Notes: generated from the letters alone by a model not told the origin. 62,204 bases of DNA from an uncultured Pedobacter sp. (GCF_913776295.1 NZ_CAJYOJ010000056.1:1-62204), one strand, 5' to 3'; counted from the stretch's first letter, positions 53,095-61,980 are shown. A program made the numbers and translations.

Positions 53095-54003
53095 ATGTTT
53101 AATCAAAAACGTTCAAAATTAGTGAAAAATATACCATTGATGTATCTTAAATCCATTTTAACCATTATTATTTATTTAGCGCTATCAAATTTAATTGATA
53201 ATCAGGTATTTGCACAGGGATACAAAATCAAAACAATTGTAATTGATGCTGGTCACGGTGGTAAAGACGGTGCAACCCACGGTGTATACTCGAAGGAAAA
53301 AGATGTGGCACTTAAAACCGCATTAAACCTTGGCCGCGCACTTCAGGATAGCTTGAAGGATATCAAAGTTATTTATACCCGAGAAACGGATGTATTTATT
53401 CCTTTGTACGAGCGGATCAATATTGCAAACAATGCAAAAGCCGATTTATTTATTTCCATTCACTTGAATGATATGCCTGTCAGAGTATCGAGAGTGGTAG
53501 ATTATTATAAAAAAGTAAAGGGCAGAAAAGTTCCTGTTTACCGAACTATTACTTCCAAAAGTACCTCAACCAGAGGAACAGAAACTTTTGTGTCGGGAAC
53601 CGGACGTTTGGGAGAGCAGGATGATGTGATCAAAAGGGAAAATGCCTCCATGTTTCTGGAAGAAAATTACCAGAAAAACTACGAGGGATTTATTGCCAAC
53701 ACTCCTGAAAGTGACATTATGTTATCCTTAATGAAACAAACCAATAGAGAGAGGAGTTTAAAGTTTGCTTCATTGCTTCAACAAGAATATGTTAATGCCG
53801 GCCGTATTAACAGAGGAGTACAGGAGAAAAGCCTTGCAGTACTGGCACGTGCAGCAATGCCTGCTGTATTAACAGAAATAGGTTTCGTCAGTAATCCTGA
53901 AGAAGAAGACTATATGAACTCTCCTGAAGGACAGAATGAAATTGTAAGTGGAATTGTCAGAGCAATCAAAAATTATAAACGCATAGCTGAAACGTCATTT
54001 TAA
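53095..54003 (+). CDS. N-acetylmuramoyl-L-alanine amidase (amidase_3)
   Basis: A 302-aa secreted zinc amidase cutting peptidoglycan between MurNAc and L-Ala. After a signal peptide ending FAQ, zinc ligands lie in VIDAGHGGKDGA, in YERINIANNAKADLFISIHLN and in the catalytic Glu of TEIGFVSNPEEE. The middle has an insertion (RVSRVVDYYKKVKGRKVPVYR) not present in the second copy. The longer frame from 53074 opens with TTG; the ATG at 53095 is preferred. It is followed by a paralogue. Confidence 0.92.
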   Translation: MFNQKRSKLVKNIPLMYLKSILTIIIYLALSNLIDNQVFAQGYKIKTIVIDAGHGGKDGATHGVYSKEKDVALKTALNLGRALQDSLKDIKVIYTRETDVFIPLYERINIANNAKADLFISIHLNDMPVRVSRVVDYYKKVKGRKVPVYRTITSKSTSTRGTETFVSGTGRLGEQDDVIKRENASMFLEENYQKNYEGFIANTPESDIMLSLMKQTNRERSLKFASLLQQEYVNAGRINRGVQEKSLAVLARAAMPAVLTEIGFVSNPEEEDYMNSPEGQNEIVSGIVRAIKNYKRIAETSF

Positions 54004-54015
54004 CATCCTGCATGC

Positions 54016-54792
54016 ATGAAGATCAAACTTCTCATTACCATCATCTTATTTTCGTTACTGGCTGTTGAAAAAGTTCCTGCTCAGGGATATAAAATCAAAA
54101 CAATTGTTATTGATCCGGGACATGGCGGTAGAAAACCCGGAGCATCAGGCAGTTTTTCGAAAGAGAAAGATATTGCGTTAAAAGTTGCACTAAAATTAGG
54201 TGTTTTACTGAATGAGGAAATGCCGGAAATTAAAGTAATTTTTACGCGTAAAACAGATATAGATGTTGATTTATACAAACGTGCAGAAATAGCTAATGAC
54301 GCTAATGCAGATCTTTTTATATCCATCCATTGTAATTCTATGCCGCCAGGTAATAAGCATATCAAAGGAGTGGAAACATTGGTTGCAGGATCTCATCGGT
54401 TAAAGGAACAGGATGCGGCCATTAGGGAAAATGCCGATATTAAATTGGAGAAAAACTACAAAAGTAAATATGATGGTTATGATCCAGGCAATCCAAGCAG
54501 TTTTATTCTTTTATCGCTTTTAAAAAATACCTTTCGGGACAAAAGCATTAAATTTGCCAAATTAATACAGAACAGTTATATCAAACGGGATGAACGGCTG
54601 AGCCGGGGTGTTAAAGAACAGGGGGTTTTGGTATTGCAGCGCTGTGGTATGCCAGCAGTTTTAACAGAGGTAGGATTTATCTCAAATACAGAAGAAGAAA
54701 AATACATTAACTCACAAAATGGACAGAATGAGATTGCCAATTCTATATTAGATGCAATAAAAACGTATAAAAAAAATATTGAGGTAAAATAA
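54016..54792 (+). CDS. N-acetylmuramoyl-L-alanine amidase, second copy
   Basis: A 258-aa secreted zinc amidase with the same core as the previous gene (VIDPGHGGRKPGA, DLFISIHCN, TEVGFISNTEEE), starting 12 bp after it. It lacks the insertion of the first copy. Tandem duplication followed by divergence is the simplest explanation; the two may act on different peptidoglycan or at different times. Confidence 0.92.
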   Translation: MKIKLLITIILFSLLAVEKVPAQGYKIKTIVIDPGHGGRKPGASGSFSKEKDIALKVALKLGVLLNEEMPEIKVIFTRKTDIDVDLYKRAEIANDANADLFISIHCNSMPPGNKHIKGVETLVAGSHRLKEQDAAIRENADIKLEKNYKSKYDGYDPGNPSSFILLSLLKNTFRDKSIKFAKLIQNSYIKRDERLSRGVKEQGVLVLQRCGMPAVLTEVGFISNTEEEKYINSQNGQNEIANSILDAIKTYKKNIEVK

Positions 54793-54817
54793 CTGGCATT
54801 ATAAATGATAGTTATTT

Positions 54818-54825
54818 TAACTTTG
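54818..54825 (+). promoter_or_regulatory. Candidate -7 box upstream of the MlaD-like gene
   Basis: TAACTTTG matches TAnnTTTG exactly, 133 bases upstream of the MlaD-like start. If used, it gives a long leader. Confidence 0.3.
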
Positions 54826-54958
54826 GAAAAATATAAAACAGATACCAAACAAATAGTGCTGCCTTGATGTATTTATAAGGTTTAGCACCAAGAAATATTT
54901 ACGCTCTTACAAGTGGAGAAAAACACTTCAATACTTGTAACCATTAAATAAAACACTC

Positions 54959-55912
54959 ATGAAGATTAAGAACGAAACCAAAGTAGGTATTTTAGCTGCA
55001 TTTGCCATTGCTTTATTAATAATTGGATATAATTTTCTGAAAGGAAATTCAATTTTTTCAAATGAAACTACATTATATGCAAAATACACAAGAGTTGATG
55101 GTTTAACAGTATCAAAACCAGTGCTTATTAATGGCTATCAGATAGGCCGGGTGGCCAAACTGGATTTGCAGGGAGATGGTAGTATTATTGCAACCCTGAG
55201 CATAAACAGTAAATATGAAATCCCGGAAAATAGTATTGCCCGTTTAGAAGGTACAGACCTGTTGGGCAGCAAGGCCATTGTCATGTCGTTAGGTAATTCA
55301 AAAAAAATGGCCGAAGATGGATACACCTTAAATGCCAATGTTGAAAAGGGTTTACTGGAACAAGTGCAACCGGTTCAAAAGAAAGCCGAATTGATTATCG
55401 GAAAAATGGATTCTATTTTAAGCAGTGTAAATTCTATCCTGAATCCCAACTTTCAGAAAAATGTTGATAAAAGCTTTAACAGTATCGCAGGTACACTAGC
55501 CTCATTAGAGACAACCTCGAAAAAAGTGGATGGTTTAGTCGGTTCAGAAAGCGCACGCATCGAAGCCATCTTTAAAAATGTAGAAGGAATTACGGCTAAC
55601 TTAAATAATAACAATCAAAAAATCAGTGATATTTTAACCAATATTAATACCGTTACCGATAAGTTTGCTGCAGCTAACTTTAAACAGACTTTGGATAATG
55701 CTAACAATGCTATTGCTGATTTACAAAGTGTAATTTCTGGAATTAAAAGTGGAAAAGGCAGTTTAGGATTATTATTAAACGACGATAAAATGTATCAGAA
55801 TTTAAATAATGCTTCAAAAAACCTGGATGAACTCATGATTGATTTAAAAGCTAACCCTAAGCGTTATGTACACTTCTCTGTATTTGGCGGTGGCAATAAA
55901 AAAGATAAGTAA
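54959..55912 (+). CDS. MlaD family (MCE-domain) lipid-transport protein
   Basis: A 317-aa inner-membrane-anchored protein. One transmembrane helix (about 7-27) precedes the MCE domain (about 38-115: YTRVDGLTVSKPVLINGYQI, GTDLLGSKAIVMSLG), followed by a long coiled helical region. It is the substrate-binding part of Mla-type phospholipid transporters, which act between the membranes. Its MlaE and MlaF partners are not in the window. The cluster with LptD and amidases is envelope-related. Confidence 0.9.
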   Translation: MKIKNETKVGILAAFAIALLIIGYNFLKGNSIFSNETTLYAKYTRVDGLTVSKPVLINGYQIGRVAKLDLQGDGSIIATLSINSKYEIPENSIARLEGTDLLGSKAIVMSLGNSKKMAEDGYTLNANVEKGLLEQVQPVQKKAELIIGKMDSILSSVNSILNPNFQKNVDKSFNSIAGTLASLETTSKKVDGLVGSESARIEAIFKNVEGITANLNNNNQKISDILTNINTVTDKFAAANFKQTLDNANNAIADLQSVISGIKSGKGSLGLLLNDDKMYQNLNNASKNLDELMIDLKANPKRYVHFSVFGGGNKKDK

Positions 55913-55931
55913 TTTAATTTTTATAATTCAT

Positions 55932-55966
55932 AAAGCCTTACTGTGTAAATAGTAAGGCTTTTTTTA
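55932..55966 (+). terminator. Rho-independent terminator after the MlaD-like gene
   Basis: AAAGCCTTACT (55932-55942) and AGTAAGGCTTT (55951-55961) form a perfect stem with an eight-base loop and a T-run, 20 bp after the stop codon. Confidence 0.9.
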
Positions 55967-56404
55967 TGCTGGTATATGCCAGACGCAAATATGCACAGAA
56001 AATGAATATTCACTCTTTTTGACCACAGAGGCCACCAAGAATAAAACAGAGGAAAATAAAATTGCTGGTAGAATAATTTTTAACCGCAAAGCGCGTAAGA
56101 AAAGTCGGCAGAGATTGCTAAGTTTCAAATGAGTAGACCGTATAAATGGAGGTAATTCCCTCCTATCTTCGTGAAACTGGTTTATTTTACTGTTCTATCG
56201 GTAATTAAACCGAAAAATTTTATCAATCTATCTGCAATTTTTTTTTTACCACAGCATGCAAAAGAATAAACAAAGAAGAAATATTGATTTGGACTGTTAA
56301 GTTGTCTTCCTGAGAGATAATTTATTGGATAAAAATCAATATAAATAACGTAACTAATTATTTATGCCATACAGCCCAGTCTTGCCTCGGCTCGCCGCCG
56401 CCGA
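55967..56404. other. Intergenic, no gene seen
   Basis: About 440 bp between the terminator of the MlaD-like gene and repeat copy 2. No supportable ORF or RNA was found; the stretch shows degenerate phrases such as ACCACAGAGGCCACCAAG typical of decayed intergenic repeats. The bases just before copy 2 (GCCGCCGCCGAAGGG) are GC-rich. Confidence 0.5.
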
Positions 56405-56623
56405 AGGGCTCTTACTTTTTGGCATCAAAAAGTAACAAAAAATGCCGGCTGAAAATTTTTCTTTTAAAGCAAGTAATAGGGCTTGGTCAGTAGAATCCGA
56501 AAAATTTGTTAGGCCGGACTTAAGTAGAACGGAGACACAGTGCGAAGGCCTTGTTGGATGGAAATGCATATTTCATAAGTGACTAATTATCAAATAATTA
56601 AAAATTAACGTCAATGGTAGCTT
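56405..56623 (+). repeat. 219-bp dispersed repeat, copy 2
   Basis: Same length as copy 1 and in the same orientation, with about nine base changes, mostly transitions. The terminal hairpin TACTTTTT/AAAAAGTA is intact. A minus-strand ORF (56354-56569) crosses it, but it depends on flanking sequence and is not conserved as a gene. Flanks at both ends differ from those of the other copies. Confidence 0.9.
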
Positions 56624-56690
56624 GTCGAAGGACTTCTTTTAGATGTCTAAGAAAGCGTTTCGACCGGCTCAACGTGACAAATTCTAAGCG
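56624..56690. repeat. REP-like remnant next to repeat copy 2
   Basis: The short stretch GTCGAAGGACTTC followed by CGTTTCGACCGGCTCAACGTGACA resembles the TCGAC/GTGACA ends of the palindromic repeats at 1825, 9667 and 59933. It lies directly against the 219-bp element, as a comparable remnant does beside copy 3. Confidence 0.45.
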
Positions 56691-56699
56691 AATTATAAT

Positions 56700-57668
56700 T
56701 TATGAGATAGCCTCTTTGTTTTTTATCCTTTTTAAACCGGCTTCCATGATCTCTACCAGCTCATCATTTAAATGGGCTGGTTCTATAATTTCAGCTATAT
56801 CAACAAATTTAATGAACCAGCGTACAAAAGAAACAACAGGGAGGGAACAATCGAAATACATCAGCACAAAATCATCCGAAATTTCCTCTTCCCTGAATCC
56901 GAAAATCTGGCGGTCCCAGTATAAGTAGTGGGCGTATTTCCGATCCACCCTGAGTTCGATTTTCGTTTTGTTTTCAGATAATCCTTTATCACGGAACTCA
57001 TGAATTGGCGGGTGTGAAATGGTAAAATTTTTTTCAAGTACCGAAACTTTTTTAATCCTGTCCAACCTAAAATTCCGGTAATCTTTCCTTAAATGGCAAT
57101 AGGCTAAAAGATACCAGAAACCATGTTCGTAAAATATACCTATGGGTTCTACAGATCTGCCAACTGTGTTAATATCGCCACTTTTAAGGTAACTGATGTG
57201 AGTTATCTTTTTCTTTAAAGTGCTATTGAGCAATACATCGATAATGTTGGGCAGGTAATCATTGGATTTTAAATCATTTTTAAGATGTAGAGCATCTTCC
57301 AAATACAGGAAATCTCTTTTTTGATGTACCTGAAACGAACTTTTTATTTTAATCAGTGCGGCATCAAAATGTTTCTTAACAAATTCGGTTTCATGTTTCT
57401 GCATCACTTTTTCGGCAACCATCAAACTCAGAATTTCTTCCTGACTGAACCTGGAAGGCTGTAACCTGAAACCTTCCATAATGGAATAACCGGTACCAGC
57501 TTCATTTACGATCGGAATACCCGCCATGTCGAGGGCTTTTAAATCCCGGTAAATTGTCCTTAAACTAATTTCGAAACGCTTTTGCAGTTCTTCGGCAGTG
57601 ACAACAGATTTAGACTGCAAAAGAAAAAAAATCTGTAATATCCGGTCAAATCTTTTGGTAATGTCCAT
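56700..57668 (-). CDS. WYL-domain transcriptional regulator (YafY-like)
   Basis: A 322-aa regulator: an N-terminal winged helix (about 1-60: FDRILQIFFLLQSKSVVTAEELQKRFEIS and RTIYRDLKALDMAGIP), a central WYL domain (GFWYLLAYCHLRKDYRNFRLDRIKKV), and the WCX C-terminal extension. WYL proteins sense ligands such as nucleic acids or nucleotides and often control DNA-damage or defence genes. It appears monocistronic, and no obvious target gene lies beside it. Confidence 0.92.
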   Translation of the reverse strand: MDITKRFDRILQIFFLLQSKSVVTAEELQKRFEISLRTIYRDLKALDMAGIPIVNEAGTGYSIMEGFRLQPSRFSQEEILSLMVAEKVMQKHETEFVKKHFDAALIKIKSSFQVHQKRDFLYLEDALHLKNDLKSNDYLPNIIDVLLNSTLKKKITHISYLKSGDINTVGRSVEPIGIFYEHGFWYLLAYCHLRKDYRNFRLDRIKKVSVLEKNFTISHPPIHEFRDKGLSENKTKIELRVDRKYAHYLYWDRQIFGFREEEISDDFVLMYFDCSLPVVSFVRWFIKFVDIAEIIEPAHLNDELVEIMEAGLKRIKNKEAIS

Positions 57669-57927
57669 TCATTAAAATGCAGATGATTATTATCAGTTAA
57701 TTTAATCTGTTTACCTTTTTTGGGAACTCAAATAAATTCACTGCACTGCAAATTTAACAAACGCGGTGACAGCCTTATGTCAATGGCGACTTAATCTTTA
57801 ATAAATTTAGCCTAATGTGTTTAACATCACCAAATACGGCGATTAAATCGAATACAATTGCGATTTCTATGCTTTTATTACATCCTCGGGTTCCCGAATG
57901 TATGTTAAACTATTGAATAAAATAAAG

Positions 57928-58305
57928 TTACTGCATAATTTTATCTTTTACAGTTTTGTTTTGCGTAGCGAATAATACACCACCAAGTGCTGCAGTTAAG
58001 AAAATGCCTTCACAAATCAATAAAGGTTTTTTCTTTTTAAAACCACTGTAAAAATTATGTGCAGCGATTACGCCAAGACCAACAAACTCAATATTGCGTT
58101 GCATTTTTTTAGATGCATCTTTATTTTTGATTAAAGCGATGCGCAATAACTTATCTATTAAACTGATGTTTTTGGAAACGCCTTTCCTGATCTGCCTTTT
58201 ACTTGCCGGAGCACCTAATTTCTTTGCCGCACTTTGTAAACCTGTAGTGGTAATCTCATTAATTAAACGTGTTTTCGTATCATTTTTTTCCATATCGCTT
58301 TTCAT
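57928..58305 (-). CDS. Small membrane-associated protein, function unknown
   Basis: A 125-aa basic protein with a charged N-terminal half (ASKRQIRKGVSKNISLIDKLLR) and two hydrophobic segments near the C-terminus (FVGLGVIAAHNFYSGF and LLICEGIFLTAALGGVLFA). I do not recognise a family. The longer frame starts with GTG at 58332; the ATG at 58305 is preferred, and 58293 is also possible. It is isolated on the minus strand between the WYL gene and the KdpD gene. Confidence 0.6.
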   Translation of the reverse strand: MKSDMEKNDTKTRLINEITTTGLQSAAKKLGAPASKRQIRKGVSKNISLIDKLLRIALIKNKDASKKMQRNIEFVGLGVIAAHNFYSGFKKKKPLLICEGIFLTAALGGVLFATQNKTVKDKIMQ

Positions 58306-58507
58306 GGGTTCTATTATTTTAACCCCACACAAAAGATATAGTTTTGATAAATTTGAGAAATTTTGATACTCCTAAATATAAGATATACCCTTAAGATATG
58401 GTAGAAGATCCATAGCCCTTCGCTTTGATCGGATTTTGAAGAAAACCTGTTGCTTGTTTTATTCCTAAATTAATGTTTGATCTTCAACATAGAGTGATGG
58501 ATCATTT

Positions 58508-59638
58508 TTACGATAAAACCACGAGATCGATATCCTTCATGGCCAGATTTTTTAACAGCCCATTAAAAACTGCCGTACGTAAAATTACCTGAAAAATATT
58601 AAGATGAGGCTTACCGATACAGATGGTCGTAACTTCCTTTTCGGCAGCAGTATCGATGATGGTTTTGGTAATGGCATTGCTTTTTATTTTAATTACTTCG
58701 GCACCCAGTTCGGTAGCCAGTTTAAAATGGTTGATCAGGTGGCGTTGCTTATCCAATTTAATGCGTTCTAGGCTTTCGCTATCGCGCTGCACATACAGCA
58801 CCATCCATGGCGATCGGTAATAGGAAGCCAGCCTTGCTGTTTTCCGGATGACTACTCCCGCTGTTTCGGCATTGGAAGAAATACAGGCCAAAAAACGTTC
58901 AGGCCTGAGCTTAATTGATTTGGGAATTTCGGTCTGGATTTTCCGTTCTACCTGATGCACCACCTCTTTTAAGGCTAACTCGCGCAGCTGAAGAATTTTA
59001 TCAGATTGAAAAAAGTTACCCAATGCCCTTTCGATTTTCGATTGATCATAAATTTTGCCTTCTTTAAGGCGGGTAACCAATTCATCGGCCGTAAGGTCGA
59101 TGTTCACGATTTCATCGGCAATTTGCAGTATCTTATCCGGAATCCGTTCGGTAATGGCGATACCTGTAATCTGCTCAATTTCTTCATTAATACTTTCCAG
59201 ATGCTGGATATTTACCGCAGAAATGACACTGACCCCTGCTTCGAGCAGATCGAAAACATCTTGCCAGCGTTTGGTATTTTTACTGCCTTCGGCATTGGTA
59301 TGGGCAAGTTCATCCACAATTACAATTTCGGGATGACGGTTCAGTATTCCTTTGAGGTCCATTTCTTCGATTTCTTTGCCGCGATAAAAGATTTTTCGCC
59401 GCGGAACAATTGGAATACCGGCAACAAGTGCTTCTGTTTCTATCCTTTTATGGGTTTCCACGTAGCCGATACAAACATCAACCCCATTCCGCAGCAATGC
59501 ATGCGATTCCTGAAGCATACGGTAAGTTTTGCCCACACCAGCACTCATGCCAATGTAGATTTTAAGCTTTCCACGCCTGGATTTTTTAACCAGATCTAAA
59601 AAATGCCTGACCGATTCTTCTTTTTGTTCTTCCTGCAT
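58508..59638 (-). CDS. kdpD: Short KdpD (sensor and USP domains without kinase)
   Basis: A 376-aa protein with the N-terminal KdpD domain (Walker A GMSAGVGKT at 30-38, VIVDELAHTNAEGSKN) followed by a universal-stress-protein-like domain (CISSNAETAGVVIRKTARLA). The histidine kinase and membrane parts of full KdpD are absent, as in many Bacteroidota and cyanobacteria, where the kinase is encoded separately. It should sense K+ or c-di-AMP in the control of the Kdp ATPase. It follows the small membrane protein by five bases. Confidence 0.92.
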   Translation of the reverse strand: MQEEQKEESVRHFLDLVKKSRRGKLKIYIGMSAGVGKTYRMLQESHALLRNGVDVCIGYVETHKRIETEALVAGIPIVPRRKIFYRGKEIEEMDLKGILNRHPEIVIVDELAHTNAEGSKNTKRWQDVFDLLEAGVSVISAVNIQHLESINEEIEQITGIAITERIPDKILQIADEIVNIDLTADELVTRLKEGKIYDQSKIERALGNFFQSDKILQLRELALKEVVHQVERKIQTEIPKSIKLRPERFLACISSNAETAGVVIRKTARLASYYRSPWMVLYVQRDSESLERIKLDKQRHLINHFKLATELGAEVIKIKSNAITKTIIDTAAEKEVTTICIGKPHLNIFQVILRTAVFNGLLKNLAMKDIDLVVLS

Positions 59639-59643
59639 CGTCT

Positions 59644-59892
59644 TTACCAGATAATATTCATTACTCCTTTTTCCATCAATATCGCAATTGCGACAATCAT
59701 AACCAACGTAAATAATAAGATCATAAACCTGAAAGAAATCTTATTGTAAAGCAGTTTAAAATATTGCGCTGTGGCATAACTTCTTTTTTTTGCACCTGCA
59801 CTATTTCTTTTTAGAAAATTTAATTTTCGCATCATTAATATTCCTAAGAACGCTAACAACAGGCTGAATATGATTTCAATGTAAGGGTGCAT
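59644..59892 (-). CDS. Small membrane protein in the kdp operon
   Basis: An 82-aa protein with two hydrophobic helices (about 4-22 and 55-76) and a basic cytosolic loop between them (KRNSAGAKKRSYA). It begins after the porin gene and ends five bases before kdpD, so it belongs to the kdp operon. I cannot name a family; it is too long for KdpF. A role in coupling the sensor to the membrane is only a guess. Confidence 0.65.
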   Translation of the reverse strand: MHPYIEIIFSLLLAFLGILMMRKLNFLKRNSAGAKKRSYATAQYFKLLYNKISFRFMILLFTLVMIVAIAILMEKGVMNIIW

Positions 59893-59932
59893 ACTTTTAT
59901 TTTTTAAAAGTTCTTCTTAAAAGATTGGTTGC

Positions 59933-60056
59933 CATCTCAACTGGAGTGCAACGGAATGCCCGCCTGTGCGGACAGGCCTGCCCGTACAGGCGGGGAGAGA
60001 TCTTCGAATTGAGTTAAAAGATTTCTCGACTGCGCTTCGCTCCGCTCGAAATGACG
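59933..60056. repeat. REP-like element between porin and small membrane gene
   Basis: The block holds a hairpin with arms CCCGCCTGT (59959-59967) and ACAGGCGGG (59986-59994), then CTCGACTGCGCTTCGCTCC and GCTCGAAATGACG. It shares CTCGAC and GAAATGACG with the elements at 1825 and 9667. It is inserted between the porin and the next gene of the same operon. Confidence 0.65.
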
Positions 60057-60069
60057 AAAACTGGGGAGA

Positions 60070-61140
60070 TTAAAACGATACCGCAATACTTGCCGTTATA
60101 CTCGCATTGCCATTTACCGCAGCGCCATCTCTTGCAAATATTTTGTCTTTACTATCGTAGGCTTTTCCTTCTAACCTTACAACCGCATTGGGTATCGGCG
60201 AATAATCAAGATTTAAGGAATAACCTTTCGTTTTAAAGCCTTCAGGTGTGCCTGTGGCAATAAAAATTCCGTTTTTATCTTCATAATACTCAAATCTTCC
60301 GGCAACGGCCCATTTTGGGGCAAACTTATATTGTGCAATGGCTACTGGAGAAATAACTTCGTTTTTATCATTGCTGCCTTTTTGTTTCTGCTGGGTTCCG
60401 TAATCAAATCCGAGGGTGATGCCAAATTTGTCAGTAAGCTGAAAGATACCATAAACATTATGGTAAAACCTGTTTACCCTTACCGAATCGGCACCTTCTG
60501 TTCCGAGATAATTGCTATAATTTAAAGTAATTTTATCGGTTGGTTTCCAGCTGAGCTGAAGTCCACCAGCAGGCTTGTTATTTCCATTTTGGCGGGTAAT
60601 GCGTTGCCATCCGTTTAAGTACAAGGCGCTAGCGGTAAATTTACCGTCCTTGGTTCCGTAGGAAATTTTTGCACCGGATTCGTAATAAGGTGTATTTTCT
60701 GAAGCAATATTCCTGGTAAGCACCCAACAATCTTTCGAAACTGCACTTTCAAAACCGATGTGCGAAGAAAAGATTCCTGCATCGATCCAAAGATTTTCTG
60801 TTTTCGATAGTTTAACACCTGCATTTGCCTCAAAGATATTTTTTAAAACGCCAGGCTCGGCAGCCAGGTTGGCATTGGCATAGGTTCCGGCCATTACTGC
60901 CAAATTAGCCCTGATCATTCCGCTGTCATAAGCAGCCTTGATGAATCCAAGGTTCAGGTTTACTTCGTTTGTGCGGTTATGCGAATAAATAAAGCCCGGA
61001 CGATTATGGTCTGCAGGTTTGTTAAAATCGTATCCATAATAGGCTTCAAGGTAACCGCTTACTTTAATTTTGGGTTCATCCTGCGCTTTTGCAAAAAATC
61101 CCGTAGTAAGGGTAGCGGCAAGTAATAGTATTTTTTTCAT
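60070..61140 (-). CDS. Outer-membrane porin of the kdp locus
   Basis: A 356-aa beta-barrel protein: signal peptide ending AKAQ (residues 1-19), KVSGYLEAYYGYDFNKP as first strand, and a series of aromatic strands ending SITASIAVSF. The family (BBP2/DUF1597-like) is often encoded within kdp operons of Bacteroidota, where it may let potassium through the outer membrane; this is inference from context. ATG at 61140. Confidence 0.85.
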   Translation of the reverse strand: MKKILLLAATLTTGFFAKAQDEPKIKVSGYLEAYYGYDFNKPADHNRPGFIYSHNRTNEVNLNLGFIKAAYDSGMIRANLAVMAGTYANANLAAEPGVLKNIFEANAGVKLSKTENLWIDAGIFSSHIGFESAVSKDCWVLTRNIASENTPYYESGAKISYGTKDGKFTASALYLNGWQRITRQNGNNKPAGGLQLSWKPTDKITLNYSNYLGTEGADSVRVNRFYHNVYGIFQLTDKFGITLGFDYGTQQKQKGSNDKNEVISPVAIAQYKFAPKWAVAGRFEYYEDKNGIFIATGTPEGFKTKGYSLNLDYSPIPNAVVRLEGKAYDSKDKIFARDGAAVNGNASITASIAVSF

Positions 61141-61251
61141 TTTATCTGATTGTTTTTATTGGGCAAAGCATGAGGCCATTTGCATGTTTGAGCCAAATAC
61201 ATTGTTATTGTTTTTTTTAGGATATTGTTTTTGTTAATGCTCCCCCGCGGC

Positions 61252-61367
61252 CGTCATTGCGGGGAAGAATGACGCAGCCTGCCGGCAACAGGCTGGCAAT
61301 CTTTCTGCTATCATCAGCTTTCAATAAAGATTACTTCAACCAATGAAAAATTGGTTTCGCAATGACG
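61252..61367. repeat. 116-bp element with perfect 10-bp inverted ends
   Basis: Ends CGTCATTGCG (61252-61261) and CGCAATGACG (61358-61367) are perfect inverted repeats. The interior has GCAGCCTGCCGG and CAGGCTGGC, which can form an inner stem. It is located in the gap between kdpC and the porin gene and resembles a small non-autonomous (MITE- or REP-like) element. Confidence 0.7.
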
Positions 61368-61389
61368 ACGTTGAAAGAAAAAACTCCAT

Positions 61390-61950
61390 TTAAAGCGCAT
61401 CAAGAGCAAGATTTAATTTCAGCACATTTACTGATGAAGGGCCGAATAAACCCATAAATGGTTTAAGCGTATTCATGGCCACCAGTTCTTTCACTTTTTT
61501 CACATCGATTTTACGGGCTGCGGCAACTCTGGCAACCTGAATAGCTGCACCTTGTTCCGAAATATTGGGGTCAAGTCCGCTTCCTGATGCAGTAACCATA
61601 TCTGCAGGGATATCTGATTTTTTAATGCCCGGATTATACTTCAACAAAGTATCGATCCGTGACTGCACCTCTTTTAAATAATCCGGATTGGATGGGCCTT
61701 TGTTAGAACCGGCAGACCCGGCGGCATTGTAAGCCACAGCTGATGGCCGTCCCCAGAAATATTGCGGTTCGGTAAATTTCTGCCCCAATAACACATAACC
61801 TACCGTTTTACCATTTTTTGTGATTTTTTCTCCACCACCATTTCCTTTTGCCATTTTGCCGATAAAGGCTACACTAATGGGATATACAACGCATAACAAT
61901 ACCAATAATACCAATGTTAAGCGGATAGATTGAATGATATACTTTTTCAT
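61390..61950 (-). CDS. kdpC: Potassium-transporting ATPase subunit KdpC
   Basis: A 186-aa subunit of the KdpFABC potassium pump, which stabilises the complex and raises ATP affinity. One N-terminal transmembrane helix (LTLVLLVLLCVVYPISVAFIG), then the conserved GYVLLGQKFTEPQYFWGRPSA, GSGLDPNISEQGA and QVARVAAAR. The longer frame starts at 61986, but the ATG at 61950 (MKKYIIQS) is typical. kdpB should lie beyond the window's right end on the same strand, separated by repeat copy 3. Confidence 0.95.
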   Translation of the reverse strand: MKKYIIQSIRLTLVLLVLLCVVYPISVAFIGKMAKGNGGGEKITKNGKTVGYVLLGQKFTEPQYFWGRPSAVAYNAAGSAGSNKGPSNPDYLKEVQSRIDTLLKYNPGIKKSDIPADMVTASGSGLDPNISEQGAAIQVARVAAARKIDVKKVKELVAMNTLKPFMGLFGPSSVNVLKLNLALDAL

Positions 61951-61980
61951 TTTCTTTTCTTTTAAAATTCTTACTCCATT

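Noticed and set aside
56354..56569. 71-aa minus-strand ORF across repeat copy 2
   Set aside because: It depends on flanking bases not shared by other copies and resembles spurious ORFs often annotated over intergenic repeats.
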